Positions 7,581 through 15,297 of a stretch of 21,725 bases of DNA are shown here, piece by piece (position 1 is the stretch's first letter; each line of letters starts with the position of its first letter). Origin of the DNA: a virus; the IMG/VR virus record IMGVR_UViG_3300042503_000652, positions 1 to 21,725 of that record. The stretch is one strand, 5' to 3'. The notes beneath the pieces are model-generated. The model did no database searches, was not told the origin of the DNA, and was given only the letters and a program-made list of their open reading frames with translations. The translations under genes and the position numbers were made by a program.

Positions 7581-8323
7581 TGTTAGGGAGTGGTGAAGAA
7601 ATATCGGTAGAAAAGAAAAAGAAAGGACGTAAACCAACAACTAACAATTATTTTGATGTAAGAGAAGAAGAGGCCGTGAGAAACTTTCTTACGGCCGAAA
7701 CTTTTGAAGAACGTAACAAAATATATAATGAGTTTTTAAAAGATCCTTTAGATAAGATGATATCTTCTATTATTAGAAGATATAAATTATATAGAAAAGA
7801 TATGGATTATGAAGAAATACATATCGACACTCATTCGTTTTTAATGACGAAGATTGAAAAATTTAAACCTTCAAAAGAAAAGAAAGCATATTCATACTTA
7901 GGGACTATTTGTAAAAATTACCTTATGGGTCAGATTATGAAAGACCAAAAGGAAATGAACAGAAAGATCTCTTATGAAGATATTTCTTCAGATCTTACTA
8001 ATAGAACTGAAATGTCATACGTAATTGATAATGACGATTTGAGTTCTGAATATGTGATCAAAAAGTTTTTAGAAAAACTAAAACAAGATCTTGATGATAG
8101 TGAATGTAATGAGCAAGAACATAAATTAGGATCTGCAATATGTGATTTGTTTGAGAATTATGGAACTATATTTCCTGACACAAATAATAACAAATTTAAC
8201 AAAAATATTATTTTATTTGAACTTAGGGAGATGACTAATTTATCAACTAAAGAAATAAGAAATTCAATTAAAAAATATAAAAAGTTGTATTTTGAGTTAG
8301 TTCAAGAATTACTTAAAAACTAA
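7580..8323 (+). CDS. late-transcription sigma factor, T4 gp55-like
   Basis: Residues 55-130 look like a minimal sigma70 region 2: a helix DPLDKMISSIIRRYKLY, an acidic linker, then IEKFKPSKEKKAYSYLGTIC and KNYLMGQIMKDQKEMNRK. This parallels T4 gp55, which has a FDETKYKNPHAYI...KKERKEVAKKYSY arrangement. The C-terminal part (about 165-247) is helical and ends with a possible DNA-binding helical unit (TNLSTKEIRNSIKKYKKLYF). At 247 residues it is longer than T4 gp55 (185). It should direct the host RNA polymerase to late promoters, working with a sliding clamp and a co-activator. It sits at the border between early genes and virion genes. The sigma call is good; the gp55 equivalence is inferred. 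Confidence 0.75.
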   Translation: MLGSGEEISVEKKKKGRKPTTNNYFDVREEEAVRNFLTAETFEERNKIYNEFLKDPLDKMISSIIRRYKLYRKDMDYEEIHIDTHSFLMTKIEKFKPSKEKKAYSYLGTICKNYLMGQIMKDQKEMNRKISYEDISSDLTNRTEMSYVIDNDDLSSEYVIKKFLEKLKQDLDDSECNEQEHKLGSAICDLFENYGTIFPDTNNNKFNKNIILFELREMTNLSTKEIRNSIKKYKKLYFELVQELLKN

Positions 8324-8331
8324 TATTTATA
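8323..8331 (+). promoter_or_regulatory. variant late-box motif (AATATTTATA-type)
   Basis: ATATTTATA (preceded by A rather than G) fills the 12-base gap before the first late gene. It matches nine of ten bases of the GATATTTATA box seen upstream of other virion genes, but it lies only four bases from the ATG, closer than the 11-12 of the exact copies. It may be a chance A/T match. Confidence 0.3.
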
Positions 8332-8335
8332 TATT

Positions 8336-8707
8336 ATGCCAAGACCACCAAAAAAAGAAATTAACTTATCCAAAGAATCCATGTTGTCTTTGATGCAAGA
8401 AATCTATAACGAACTTGTGGAACAAAGAAATACGGCAATTAGAATCCAAAATAAAATGTTGACGATGATGAAAGAACCTGAAGATATGACTCTTATTGGT
8501 CCTGTCATTGAAAAACAACAAAAAATTATTAACGATTGTGTTGAGAAAAAATTAACATTATCTAAACTACAATCTACTATGTGGCAAAAAAATACAGAAA
8601 AAGAAGAAGATTTCACTCTTTCAGACTTGGATTTAGATGACGAAACATTTCAAAATTTATTAAAAAAAGACATTAGTAGTGATGGTTCATATAAAATGAA
8701 AAAATAA
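8336..8707 (+). CDS. small helical protein with acidic C-terminus (function unknown)
   Basis: This 123-residue protein begins MPRPPKKEINLSKESM and is almost entirely helix-forming up to residue 95, with coiled-coil-like heptads in the segments LMQEIYNELVEQRNTAIRI and IEKQQKIINDCVEKKLTLSK. The end is acidic and hydrophobic (EEDFTLSDLDLDDETFQNLL), then short and basic. I cannot name it. Two candidates fit size and place: a gp33-like late co-activator, since it follows the sigma gene and T4 gp33 is 112 residues with a hydrophobic-acidic clamp-binding tail, or a small terminase subunit, since the coiled coil and Pro/Lys-rich start are common there. Neither is demonstrated. Confidence 0.75.
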   Translation: MPRPPKKEINLSKESMLSLMQEIYNELVEQRNTAIRIQNKMLTMMKEPEDMTLIGPVIEKQQKIINDCVEKKLTLSKLQSTMWQKNTEKEEDFTLSDLDLDDETFQNLLKKDISSDGSYKMKK

Positions 8708-8713
8708 TTTATT

Positions 8714-10639
8714 ATGGCAGTTGATATTAATGAAGATTTAAAAAAAGCGGCTAATAAAACAAATGTTTATAAAAAATATAAACAATATAAGCAGGACTAT
8801 GATGAACTTAAGAAAAAGGCCGGTGATTCGCAAGAAACTGCAAACAAATTTTTATCAAATCAATTAAGTGATTTTGTTAAATACAGAAAAAAACACACCA
8901 CAAATCCTAAAACTTTTTTAGATGAGCTGATTACACAACTCAAAGAATTGAAGGGTTCTGGTTTAGAAACTGATACGTTAATAAAAAGAATTTTTGTTAA
9001 TTCTTTAAAAAAAACTAAACCTGAAATAAAAAATCTTATAATAGAAGAGGTTCAAAAATCTCTTGCGTGTAGTAATTTACAAGATTATCAATTTAATACA
9101 ACTTATTATATTCCTGTAAAATCTGTGGATCTTTTTGGGATTTTTGAATCGTCACCCACAGATAAAATTGGAAAGTTATTTTTTGAACAAGAACCCGTAT
9201 TATACGGAACTTTTCCTTTCTCAATGAATAGAGAACTTTATGATCGAACACAAAATTTAAATCAAAGTTATTTGTCGGTGGCGGGGAACGATTATATTGG
9301 GGTGTCCCAACAAAATCTTTTTGATATAACTTATGTTGAAAGTTATGTTGACCAAAATGCTCAAACAATACAGGGTAATTTTTTTAAAGTAGATTTAAAA
9401 CCAAGACAAAATATTGCATTAGTTGATGAATTTTTAAATGATTATTATGGAACTATTGATATATTAAATTATAAGACATTTTTTACCAACTTGGTTGATT
9501 ATGTCACCGGATCAATTTCATTTGGTAGAGGAGATGGTAAATTAAAATTATCATCAATTCAAAAATCTTTAATAATAATGCAAAGAATATTAGGTCTATG
9601 TTCGGATTCTAATAAAGAAATAAATGTCGGAGGGACATCAAAAGTTTCTGAAGTTGATAATGTTGATGAATCGTTTTATGAATTTAACGATGTTGATTTA
9701 AGAATAATTGATCAAATTACTTCAGACATAAAATTAGGTGTTTTAGAATTTGAAGATTGTGATAATGTAAAAGTCCCAATGAATTTAGATGCCGTTTTAA
9801 CCGCTTTAGACAATTTACAATTTAATGAAGATACTTCTGATGTTAATGAAATAAATGACGCTTTAGGTATTATATATCCTGTCATTGATGAAGACCCAAC
9901 TTTTAAGTTATCTGTCGATGCAGGGTTCTTCCAACAATTTATTAAGGCAATTATAAATACGGTTTTATCACCTAAAACAGTATTACCTATAATGATTGTT
10001 GCTGGTATGGTAAATCAACCAATATTTGATCAAATATCTAATTTAGAAGATTTTTTAAAAAGATTTAAAAACTTTTTCAACGAACTTTTAACTAAAATTG
10101 CTGCGATGTTCACTAAAGCAGTATTTAATGAATTAAAAAAAGAAATTAAAGTTTTAGTCGCATTACTTCTAAAGGATATTGCAGATGAAAAAACAAAAAA
10201 GAAATACAGAATAATTTTATCGATAGTTGCTATAATTCCGGCTTTGACACAAATTGTTAAAGATTTTAGAGAATGTAAAAGTGTGTTGGATGAATTATTA
10301 CAACTATTAAATATTGGTGTTAGAAAACGATTGGATGCATTATCAGCGGCAGGAGGTGAATTACCACTACCTCTTTTATTATCCGCAAGACTTTTAGATG
10401 GTTATTCACCAACCAGATCTTTTTTAAACACAATTCAAAATTTAGAAGAGTTAGGTATCCCAACAGGACCAATGCCAGACGGTAGTCCAAATAAATTTTT
10501 GGCATCAATAAAAGCGATGATTGATGGTAATGCCAAAGAAATAGATGAAAATGGAAAAGTAGCGATTGGAATTGGTCCATTAACCATAACACCAGCAGGA
10601 ATAACAATACCAACAGATGCATATGGAAAATTCATTTAA
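8714..10639 (+). CDS. virion structural protein, probably baseplate/tail
   Basis: A 641-residue protein that I recognise only as a phage structural type. The first 100 residues are basic and helical (coiled-coil-like YKKYKQYKQDYDELKKK). Residues 110-260 are mixed beta (NTTYYIPVKSVDLFGIFES...). Residues 395-520 hold hydrophobic helices (TVLPIMIVAGMV; VLVALLLKDI; ILSIVAIIPALTQIV) that could be packing helices or membrane-active segments. The C-terminus is Gly/Pro-rich beta (KVAIGIGPLTITPAGITIPT). It lies directly upstream of a short coiled-coil gene and the gp5-like spike, overlapping the former by 23 bases, which supports a baseplate-hub or wedge role by context. Long hydrophobic helices are also seen in tape-measure proteins, but at 641 residues it would be a short one. 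Confidence 0.65.
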   Translation: MAVDINEDLKKAANKTNVYKKYKQYKQDYDELKKKAGDSQETANKFLSNQLSDFVKYRKKHTTNPKTFLDELITQLKELKGSGLETDTLIKRIFVNSLKKTKPEIKNLIIEEVQKSLACSNLQDYQFNTTYYIPVKSVDLFGIFESSPTDKIGKLFFEQEPVLYGTFPFSMNRELYDRTQNLNQSYLSVAGNDYIGVSQQNLFDITYVESYVDQNAQTIQGNFFKVDLKPRQNIALVDEFLNDYYGTIDILNYKTFFTNLVDYVTGSISFGRGDGKLKLSSIQKSLIIMQRILGLCSDSNKEINVGGTSKVSEVDNVDESFYEFNDVDLRIIDQITSDIKLGVLEFEDCDNVKVPMNLDAVLTALDNLQFNEDTSDVNEINDALGIIYPVIDEDPTFKLSVDAGFFQQFIKAIINTVLSPKTVLPIMIVAGMVNQPIFDQISNLEDFLKRFKNFFNELLTKIAAMFTKAVFNELKKEIKVLVALLLKDIADEKTKKKYRIILSIVAIIPALTQIVKDFRECKSVLDELLQLLNIGVRKRLDALSAAGGELPLPLLLSARLLDGYSPTRSFLNTIQNLEELGIPTGPMPDGSPNKFLASIKAMIDGNAKEIDENGKVAIGIGPLTITPAGITIPTDAYGKFI

Positions 10640-10859
10640 TATCAACGAAAAAAAAATTAAGTCTCAAGAAATTCTTGACATAATTAGAGAACATAAAGAT
10701 AGATCCAATAAGGATTTACAATTGGCAATGGATTTTATCCAAGAAGATTTTAATTTAACAAAAGAATCTTTAGTTAAATTAACACACCATTTAGATAAAT
10801 TAGAAAACACTTATAATTTGTTATATAAAGAATATTCTGAACGAACAAAATCAAAATGA
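10617..10859 (+). CDS. small coiled-coil protein, 80 aa
   Basis: A short, highly charged helical protein with heptad-like hydrophobics through SLVKLTHHLDKLENTYNLLYKEY. There are no cysteines and no signal peptide. Two in-frame ATGs (10617 and 10623) could start it; either overlaps the end of the 641-aa gene by 17-23 bases. Its stop forms an ATGA overlap with the gp5-like gene, so all three are translationally linked and probably assemble in the same tail substructure. It could act as a small chaperone or hub component. I do not recognise a named family. Confidence 0.7.
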   Translation: MHMENSFNINEKKIKSQEILDIIREHKDRSNKDLQLAMDFIQEDFNLTKESLVKLTHHLDKLENTYNLLYKEYSERTKSK

Positions 10860-12433
10860 ATTTAAAAGGTAAAATAACTGAAGCATTACACGACAAAATC
10901 ATCTTTCAAGGTTTTGTAATTAACAATCAAGATCCTTTGATGCTTGGTAGAATTCGTGCACTTCCTGTTGATGAGGTTGAATCAGACGTATTACCTGAAG
11001 ATTGGAACCCTGAAAAAGATATATGGACTTCAAGAGACCCGTTAATTTATTTACCACTATTACCTTACTATATAAGTCAAGTTCCAAAAGTTGATGAATA
11101 TATCCATATATTTTTCTACAACACAAATCAAACAATTGACAACTCAAAATTTTATATTCAAGGTCCAATTACAAGACCTCAAAATAACTTTTTTGAAAAT
11201 TGGCATAACTCAGAATCTATGTTGGCGAGTGGTGAGTTTTTAAAACAAGCCAACAATATAAAAGATCCTTTAACTTTTGAAAATAAAGGAAACTCAAAAG
11301 GTATATATCCTGAACCAGGTGATAATGCAATTTTAGGTCGAGGAACTTCTGATGTTATTGTTAAACAAAATGAAGTTTTAATTAGGGCAGGAAAAAATAT
11401 CACAACACAAACCGCAGAATTTAATTTACCAACACCAAGACAAAATAGAAGTTTTTTACAAATATCAATTTACGATCAAGAAAAAAAAGTATTTGACCCA
11501 ATCAAAAAAAGACTTTTCACTGATCTTTCTCAAGTAGTTAAAAAATTAATTGAATGGGACATTACTGATGAATTCACATTAACAGGTTTTACCAGTGGTG
11601 GTGGAGTCACAGGAACAACGACATATAACGGTAATATTAAATTATATTCGTTACTTCCAAAAGACAAAACTAAAACCAACGAAATTGATATGACAACACC
11701 ATTAGAACAATATAAAAGTGGTCCTGAATATACTTTGGAATTTACAGGAAAAACTTTGGAACAGGGTGTTAAGATTATTAATCAATTTATAAATGGTGTT
11801 AATCAAGGGAAAATTAATGTAGATGGATATACCCAATTTCCATTAGAAAACGATACAAGATTAAAAGATCAATTCCCTTTTTATTTTAGACCATCAAAAG
11901 ATAGTGTTGATAGATTATCGTCGACGGGAACTACAGATTTTAATATGATTAATAACTTTTTTAGAAAAATAAAACTATTACCATCAGATAGACAATTTGG
12001 TAGTGTGTTAGTTTGGTCAAAAAACGTTGTTGGTCAACAATTAACATTACAAAACACAACTTTAATACAAAACATTTATACACCAAATCCTGTTTCTTAC
12101 GGAACATTGGCATCAGATTTTATTTATTTTTTATCTCATAAAACAGATATACCATCTAAAAGTAAAATCAATCTACAACCAAAAGAAACTCTATACGGTA
12201 TTCCACAAGAATACTTTACAGAACAAATTTTACCAAATACAGATCCAATGGTAAGAGGAAATGAATTAATGAAACTTCTTACGTTAATTGTTAAATTTTT
12301 AGGATCACATGTTCACAATATAAATGAAGCCCCAATTCCAATAGGAACTGACGGAACCAAGTTAGATGAAATTAACAAAATTTTACAAGACGCAGATAAT
12401 TCAATATTAAATCAAAATATTCGAATTAATTGA
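10856..12433 (+). CDS. baseplate central spike protein, gp5-like OB-fold
   Basis: The N-terminal region (about 16-105) looks like the OB-fold of T4 gp5/phage gpV spikes: FQGFVINNQDPLMLGRIRALP at the start, PLLPYYISQVPKVDEYIHIFF in the middle and a GPITRPQN exit strand. Residues 159-180 (ILGRGTSDVIVKQNEVLIRAGK) resemble the beta-needle approach found after such OB domains. The C-terminus has NELMKLLTLIVKFLGSHVHN, a pattern often seen in phage baseplate proteins. No T4-type lysozyme domain is evident: I find no E-x8-D-x5-T catalytic layout, so this spike lacks that peptidoglycan hydrolase. At 525 residues it is close to T4 gp5 (575) despite that. It sits on the tip of the tail and pierces the outer membrane. 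Confidence 0.78.
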   Translation: MNLKGKITEALHDKIIFQGFVINNQDPLMLGRIRALPVDEVESDVLPEDWNPEKDIWTSRDPLIYLPLLPYYISQVPKVDEYIHIFFYNTNQTIDNSKFYIQGPITRPQNNFFENWHNSESMLASGEFLKQANNIKDPLTFENKGNSKGIYPEPGDNAILGRGTSDVIVKQNEVLIRAGKNITTQTAEFNLPTPRQNRSFLQISIYDQEKKVFDPIKKRLFTDLSQVVKKLIEWDITDEFTLTGFTSGGGVTGTTTYNGNIKLYSLLPKDKTKTNEIDMTTPLEQYKSGPEYTLEFTGKTLEQGVKIINQFINGVNQGKINVDGYTQFPLENDTRLKDQFPFYFRPSKDSVDRLSSTGTTDFNMINNFFRKIKLLPSDRQFGSVLVWSKNVVGQQLTLQNTTLIQNIYTPNPVSYGTLASDFIYFLSHKTDIPSKSKINLQPKETLYGIPQEYFTEQILPNTDPMVRGNELMKLLTLIVKFLGSHVHNINEAPIPIGTDGTKLDEINKILQDADNSILNQNIRIN

Positions 12434-12441
12434 TATTTATA
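12432..12441 (+). promoter_or_regulatory. candidate late promoter/leader box GATATTTATA
   Basis: Exact GATATTTATA ending 12 bases before the ATG of the DNRLRE-like protein gene. The same ten bases occur at 13927-13936 with identical spacing and at 16988-16997 on the minus strand with spacing 11. It could be a gp55-type late promoter element or a translation-start element. Confidence 0.5.
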
Positions 12442-12453
12442 AAGAAAAACTAA

Positions 12454-13923
12454 ATGTCAATTCATAACTCCTACTTTAGTAGAAACAACACGATAGTATA
12501 TAATAGTTATGTTAACACAGGAAGAAATCCTGTTATGCAACTTTACTATGGGGACGGTGGTTTAGCAAACCCTGTTGGTTATTCACGTTTTATCTTTGAT
12601 ATAGATTTAACTTCATTAAGAGAAAAAATCGCTCAAGGTATAATTTCCACAAATTGTTTAAATAGTGAAATGACTCATATATTAAAGATGACAAATACCT
12701 CATCATTTAATAATGAACTATTAAATACCTCAATGCCTGACGGTAGTATGAGAGCAACTTCATTTGATTTAATACTTTTTAGAATACCCCCCGTTAATTT
12801 TGATCCTGCACTTCCTCAAACTTGGGACGAAGGTGTTGGGTATGATTTTTATGATATACCTGAACCATTAGGTCCAAATAGATCATATTCTGTTAGACCA
12901 TCAAATTGGTTTGAAAGAACAACTATTAATGATTGGCAACAAGCGGGAATATATGATAATAGAAATCAAGGTTTAGTTCCATTTTCATCTATTACAATTG
13001 TTGATATACAACACTTTGAACTTGGTAATGAAGATATTGAGTTTGATATGACTTCAGAAATTAACGATGTTTTAAGTGGAGCTATTCAAAACCCAAGAGG
13101 ATGGGGTATTGCTTATTTACCTCAAGTTGAGAACTTATCAGGAACCACAGGAACATATTCAGTTGGGTTTTTTACTAGACATACTCAAACATTCTATGAA
13201 CCATACCTTCTAACAACATACAACGATTTAATCGAAGATGATAGAAATAATTTTTCGATGGGAAAATCAAATAAATTATATCTATACATTTATGAAGATG
13301 GTAATTTTATTAATTTGGATCAAAATCCTTTAGTTTCAATTTCTGACTCACAAGGAAATCCAATTCAAGGACTCCAAAATCTTCCAACATGTTTAAGAAC
13401 AAGAGGGGTTTATGAGGTTACATTACCCCCATTAATCGGTTATCAAACACCTTGCACATTTACAGATACTTGGTCCAATATTGAATTAAATGGATTCAAT
13501 TTACCTAACCAAGTTAATGAATTTGTATTATATCCATTTAAAAAATCAATTCAAATTGGAACGAACACAAATGATCCATCACAATACGGGTTTTCTTACT
13601 ATGGATTAAAACAAGATGAAAGAATATTAAATACGGATATTAGAAAAGTTGGGGTTATTATTAAACAAGCTTATACTACTAATAAACAACTTCCGAATGT
13701 TGATGGTCAATATAGAGTGTATGTTAAAGAGGGAACAACTGAGGTTGTCGTTCAAGATTGGACAACTTTGAATAGAACTCCAAATGAGTATTATTTCATG
13801 TTTGACACAAGAGACAAAATACCAAATGAATACTTTGTGGATATTAAAGTAACCACTTCAGGTCAGATTAATGTTTACAAGCAACAAATTAATTTCTTTA
13901 TTGTAAATGTTAAATCAGAATAA
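12454..13923 (+). CDS. virion protein with DNRLRE/CBM-like beta domain
   Basis: A 489-residue beta-rich protein. Residues about 43-265 follow the layout of DNRLRE (CBM96-like) domains: an early strand YSRFIFDIDLTSL, a central W-x-E-x-T segment (NWFERTTINDWQQAGIY), a D-M-T-x-E-I-x-D-V strand-helix near 200, a GWGIAYLP strand, and a closing FYEPYLLTTYND that mirrors the P-x-L-x-V-x-Y ending of the family. The remaining 220 residues look like one or two Ig-like beta modules ending KQQINFFIVNVKSE. Such domains bind carbohydrate or form surface scaffolds, so a role in host attachment (fibre or baseplate periphery) or head decoration is possible. The family resemblance is by eye; position in the tail module is seen directly. 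Confidence 0.6.
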   Translation: MSIHNSYFSRNNTIVYNSYVNTGRNPVMQLYYGDGGLANPVGYSRFIFDIDLTSLREKIAQGIISTNCLNSEMTHILKMTNTSSFNNELLNTSMPDGSMRATSFDLILFRIPPVNFDPALPQTWDEGVGYDFYDIPEPLGPNRSYSVRPSNWFERTTINDWQQAGIYDNRNQGLVPFSSITIVDIQHFELGNEDIEFDMTSEINDVLSGAIQNPRGWGIAYLPQVENLSGTTGTYSVGFFTRHTQTFYEPYLLTTYNDLIEDDRNNFSMGKSNKLYLYIYEDGNFINLDQNPLVSISDSQGNPIQGLQNLPTCLRTRGVYEVTLPPLIGYQTPCTFTDTWSNIELNGFNLPNQVNEFVLYPFKKSIQIGTNTNDPSQYGFSYYGLKQDERILNTDIRKVGVIIKQAYTTNKQLPNVDGQYRVYVKEGTTEVVVQDWTTLNRTPNEYYFMFDTRDKIPNEYFVDIKVTTSGQINVYKQQINFFIVNVKSE

Positions 13924-13926
13924 AGA

Positions 13927-13936
13927 GATATTTATA
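13927..13936 (+). promoter_or_regulatory. candidate late promoter/leader box GATATTTATA
   Basis: Exact copy of the ten-base box, ending 12 bases before the ATG at 13949, inside the 25-base gap between two virion genes. Same spacing as the copy before 12454. Confidence 0.5.
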
Positions 13937-13948
13937 AAATAAAATATT

Positions 13949-14323
13949 ATGGCAACAGAAAGATTTGAGGTGTGTTTTCAGACTGGGGTTTACATTAATG
14001 TGGATACTGGAGCATTAACACCAACGACAGGTGAAACTTATTCTGTAAGTTTAACAGGAACTACATTATGTGCAACATTTGTTGGTGGATCCACAGGTGC
14101 TGGTCCCGTATATGATATAGAAACTTTATTTGATTCTTGTTATGACTGTAATGAGTTTATTCCATTGTCTGCAAATACGGCATATACTCTTTGCCTATTA
14201 GATTGTGATAGAAATCCCGTTGAATTACAATTTCCACATCCTGTTTGGACAAACAATAATGGAAATGCTGTCACACAATTAAATGCGGTTACTCTCGGAG
14301 GACCAAATGGTTTAAACAATTAA
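13949..14323 (+). CDS. small Cys-rich virion-type protein
   Basis: A 124-residue protein with no signal peptide, rich in Thr, Gly and beta-forming residues, carrying six cysteines: one in ERFEVCF, one in TLCATF, a CYDC pair, and two in TLCLLDC. The cysteines and beta look suggest a compact, possibly metal- or disulfide-stabilised fold, such as a small decoration or tail-tip protein. The CYDCN pair is reminiscent of the CADCN pair in the capsid protein insert of this same window. I do not recognise a named family. It follows a GATATTTATA box and is closely followed (three bases) by a probable internal head protein gene. Confidence 0.7.
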   Translation: MATERFEVCFQTGVYINVDTGALTPTTGETYSVSLTGTTLCATFVGGSTGAGPVYDIETLFDSCYDCNEFIPLSANTAYTLCLLDCDRNPVELQFPHPVWTNNNGNAVTQLNAVTLGGPNGLNN

Positions 14324-14326
14324 TAT

Positions 14327-14770
14327 ATGAAAAATTTAAACTCAATCATTAGAAAAGTTATTAGAGAAACTCACGAAGAAAAATCTTCAAGATATATGTT
14401 CTTTTCAAATTTAGAACAAATGAGAAGACAATGTGATTTATTGTTAGATATGGATCAATCAATGATTGAAGAAATATTAGAACATGGACATGATTGGGCT
14501 CAAGATCATATTGCCGAAGCAAAAAACAATATGGATCAAGTTTTTGATTTTATAATGAATGAAGTGGAGGGTGAAGATCATTCTGATGATATGATGATGG
14601 AAGGTAGAAAAAAAACAGGAACAAAACTTTGTGCTAGAGGTAAGACATCTGCTAAGTCAAAATATGACGTATACCCCTCAGCTTACGCTAATGGCCACGC
14701 CATTCAAGTATGTAAAGGTAAAATCAAAGGATTAGACGGAAAGAAAAAATGTTCCCCCCCTTATTGTTAA
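14327..14770 (+). CDS. probable internal head protein with Cys/Lys-rich C-terminus
   Basis: A 147-residue protein in three parts. Residues 1-14 form a short amphipathic segment (MKNLNSIIRKVIRE) ending in I-x-E, the recognition form of T4-like prohead proteases; it aligns residue for residue with the start of the 314-aa protein encoded at 16032-16976. Residues 20-80 are helical. Residues 83-96 form an acidic-Met patch (EDHSDDMMMEGRKK), and the C-terminus is basic with four cysteines and a KYDVYPSAYANGHAIQVCKG segment that I have seen in phage and giant-virus proteins but cannot tie to a function. A packaged, protease-trimmed protein inside the capsid is the best inference. A DNA-binding role for the basic tail is possible. 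Confidence 0.7.
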   Translation: MKNLNSIIRKVIRETHEEKSSRYMFFSNLEQMRRQCDLLLDMDQSMIEEILEHGHDWAQDHIAEAKNNMDQVFDFIMNEVEGEDHSDDMMMEGRKKTGTKLCARGKTSAKSKYDVYPSAYANGHAIQVCKGKIKGLDGKKKCSPPYC

Positions 14771-14835
14771 AAAAATTAAAACCACTTTTTTGAGAAATTT
14801 TTTTCTAAAAATTTTTTTTTAATCTAATTGATTCA
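14771..14835 (+). terminator. possible weak terminator in T-rich intergenic stretch
   Basis: The 93-base gap after the 147-aa gene has two long T runs, and a 5-bp AGAAA/TTTCT hairpin with a T loop at 14793-14807 followed by AAAAATTTTTTTTT. The stem is short, so termination would be inefficient. The rest of the gap carries the -7 box described separately. Confidence 0.3.
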
Positions 14836-14843
14836 TATATTTG
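14836..14843 (+). promoter_or_regulatory. host-type -7 box TATATTTG
   Basis: TATATTTG fits the Bacteroidota housekeeping -7 consensus TAnnTTTG. It lies 20 bases upstream of the ATG at 14864, leaving room for a leader of roughly 12-15 bases. No clear TTG/TTTG -33 element stands 17-23 bases upstream, only a T run, so the promoter is plausible rather than certain. Confidence 0.45.
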
Positions 14844-14863
14844 TAGAACAATAAAACAAACGT

Positions 14864-15295
14864 ATGAAAAAATTATTCAACAGGTTCTACAAACGATTTA
14901 AAGTAAGATTAAGTAAAATTGGCAGAACTTCGTCAATGAGGACTTATGAAGAAGTCGAATTACATGAAAAAACTGCATTTAAAATTTGTGTAAAATTAAT
15001 TTCTGATAAAGATTCAGATTTTATGATTGCACCCATGTCTCAAAAAAGATTTATAATTAATGAAAAGTTAAATCTTTTTATTATAATTGACTATGGAAGA
15101 GTCGAAATAACAAATCACGTTTTTCATTATGATGTTAGACTTTCGAATAGAGATTTTGAAAGGGTTACATATTTATATGATACAGAAACTGAAAAAAGAA
15201 GATCAAACACTGAATTAACAATTAAGTCTAATGTAAAAAATACGTTAGATAAAGTATATGAAGCAATAATTAAAGAAACCGAAAAAGATCAATAA
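14864..15295 (+). CDS. hypothetical protein, 143 aa, basic N-terminus
   Basis: I do not recognise a function. The first 25 residues are strongly basic (MKKLFNRFYKRFKVRLSKIG) and could bind membrane phospholipid or nucleic acid, but there is no hydrophobic signal peptide. The centre is beta-like (KRFIINEKLNLFIIIDYGRVEITNHVFHYDVRLS) and the end helical (RYLYDTETEKRRSN...KNTLDKVYEAIIKE). It appears to be the first gene of a two-gene unit with the lipoprotein that follows two bases after its stop. It is set apart from the upstream virion genes by a 93-base gap with a host-type promoter box, so it is probably expressed early. Confidence 0.7.
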   Translation: MKKLFNRFYKRFKVRLSKIGRTSSMRTYEEVELHEKTAFKICVKLISDKDSDFMIAPMSQKRFIINEKLNLFIIIDYGRVEITNHVFHYDVRLSNRDFERVTYLYDTETEKRRSNTELTIKSNVKNTLDKVYEAIIKETEKDQ

Positions 15296-15297
15296 AA

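Noticed and set aside
9093-9368. 91-aa open frame on the minus strand
   Set aside because: It lies wholly inside the well-supported 641-aa gene, with no domain, leader or operon context.
10320-10635. 100-aa and 66-aa minus-strand frames
   Set aside because: Antisense shadows of the C-terminus of the 641-aa gene, with Leu/His-rich low-complexity translations typical of non-coding frames.
15169-15177. ATATTTATA inside the 143-aa gene
   Set aside because: It matches the late box but is mid-gene, preceded by C rather than G, and has no start codon at the usual distance.
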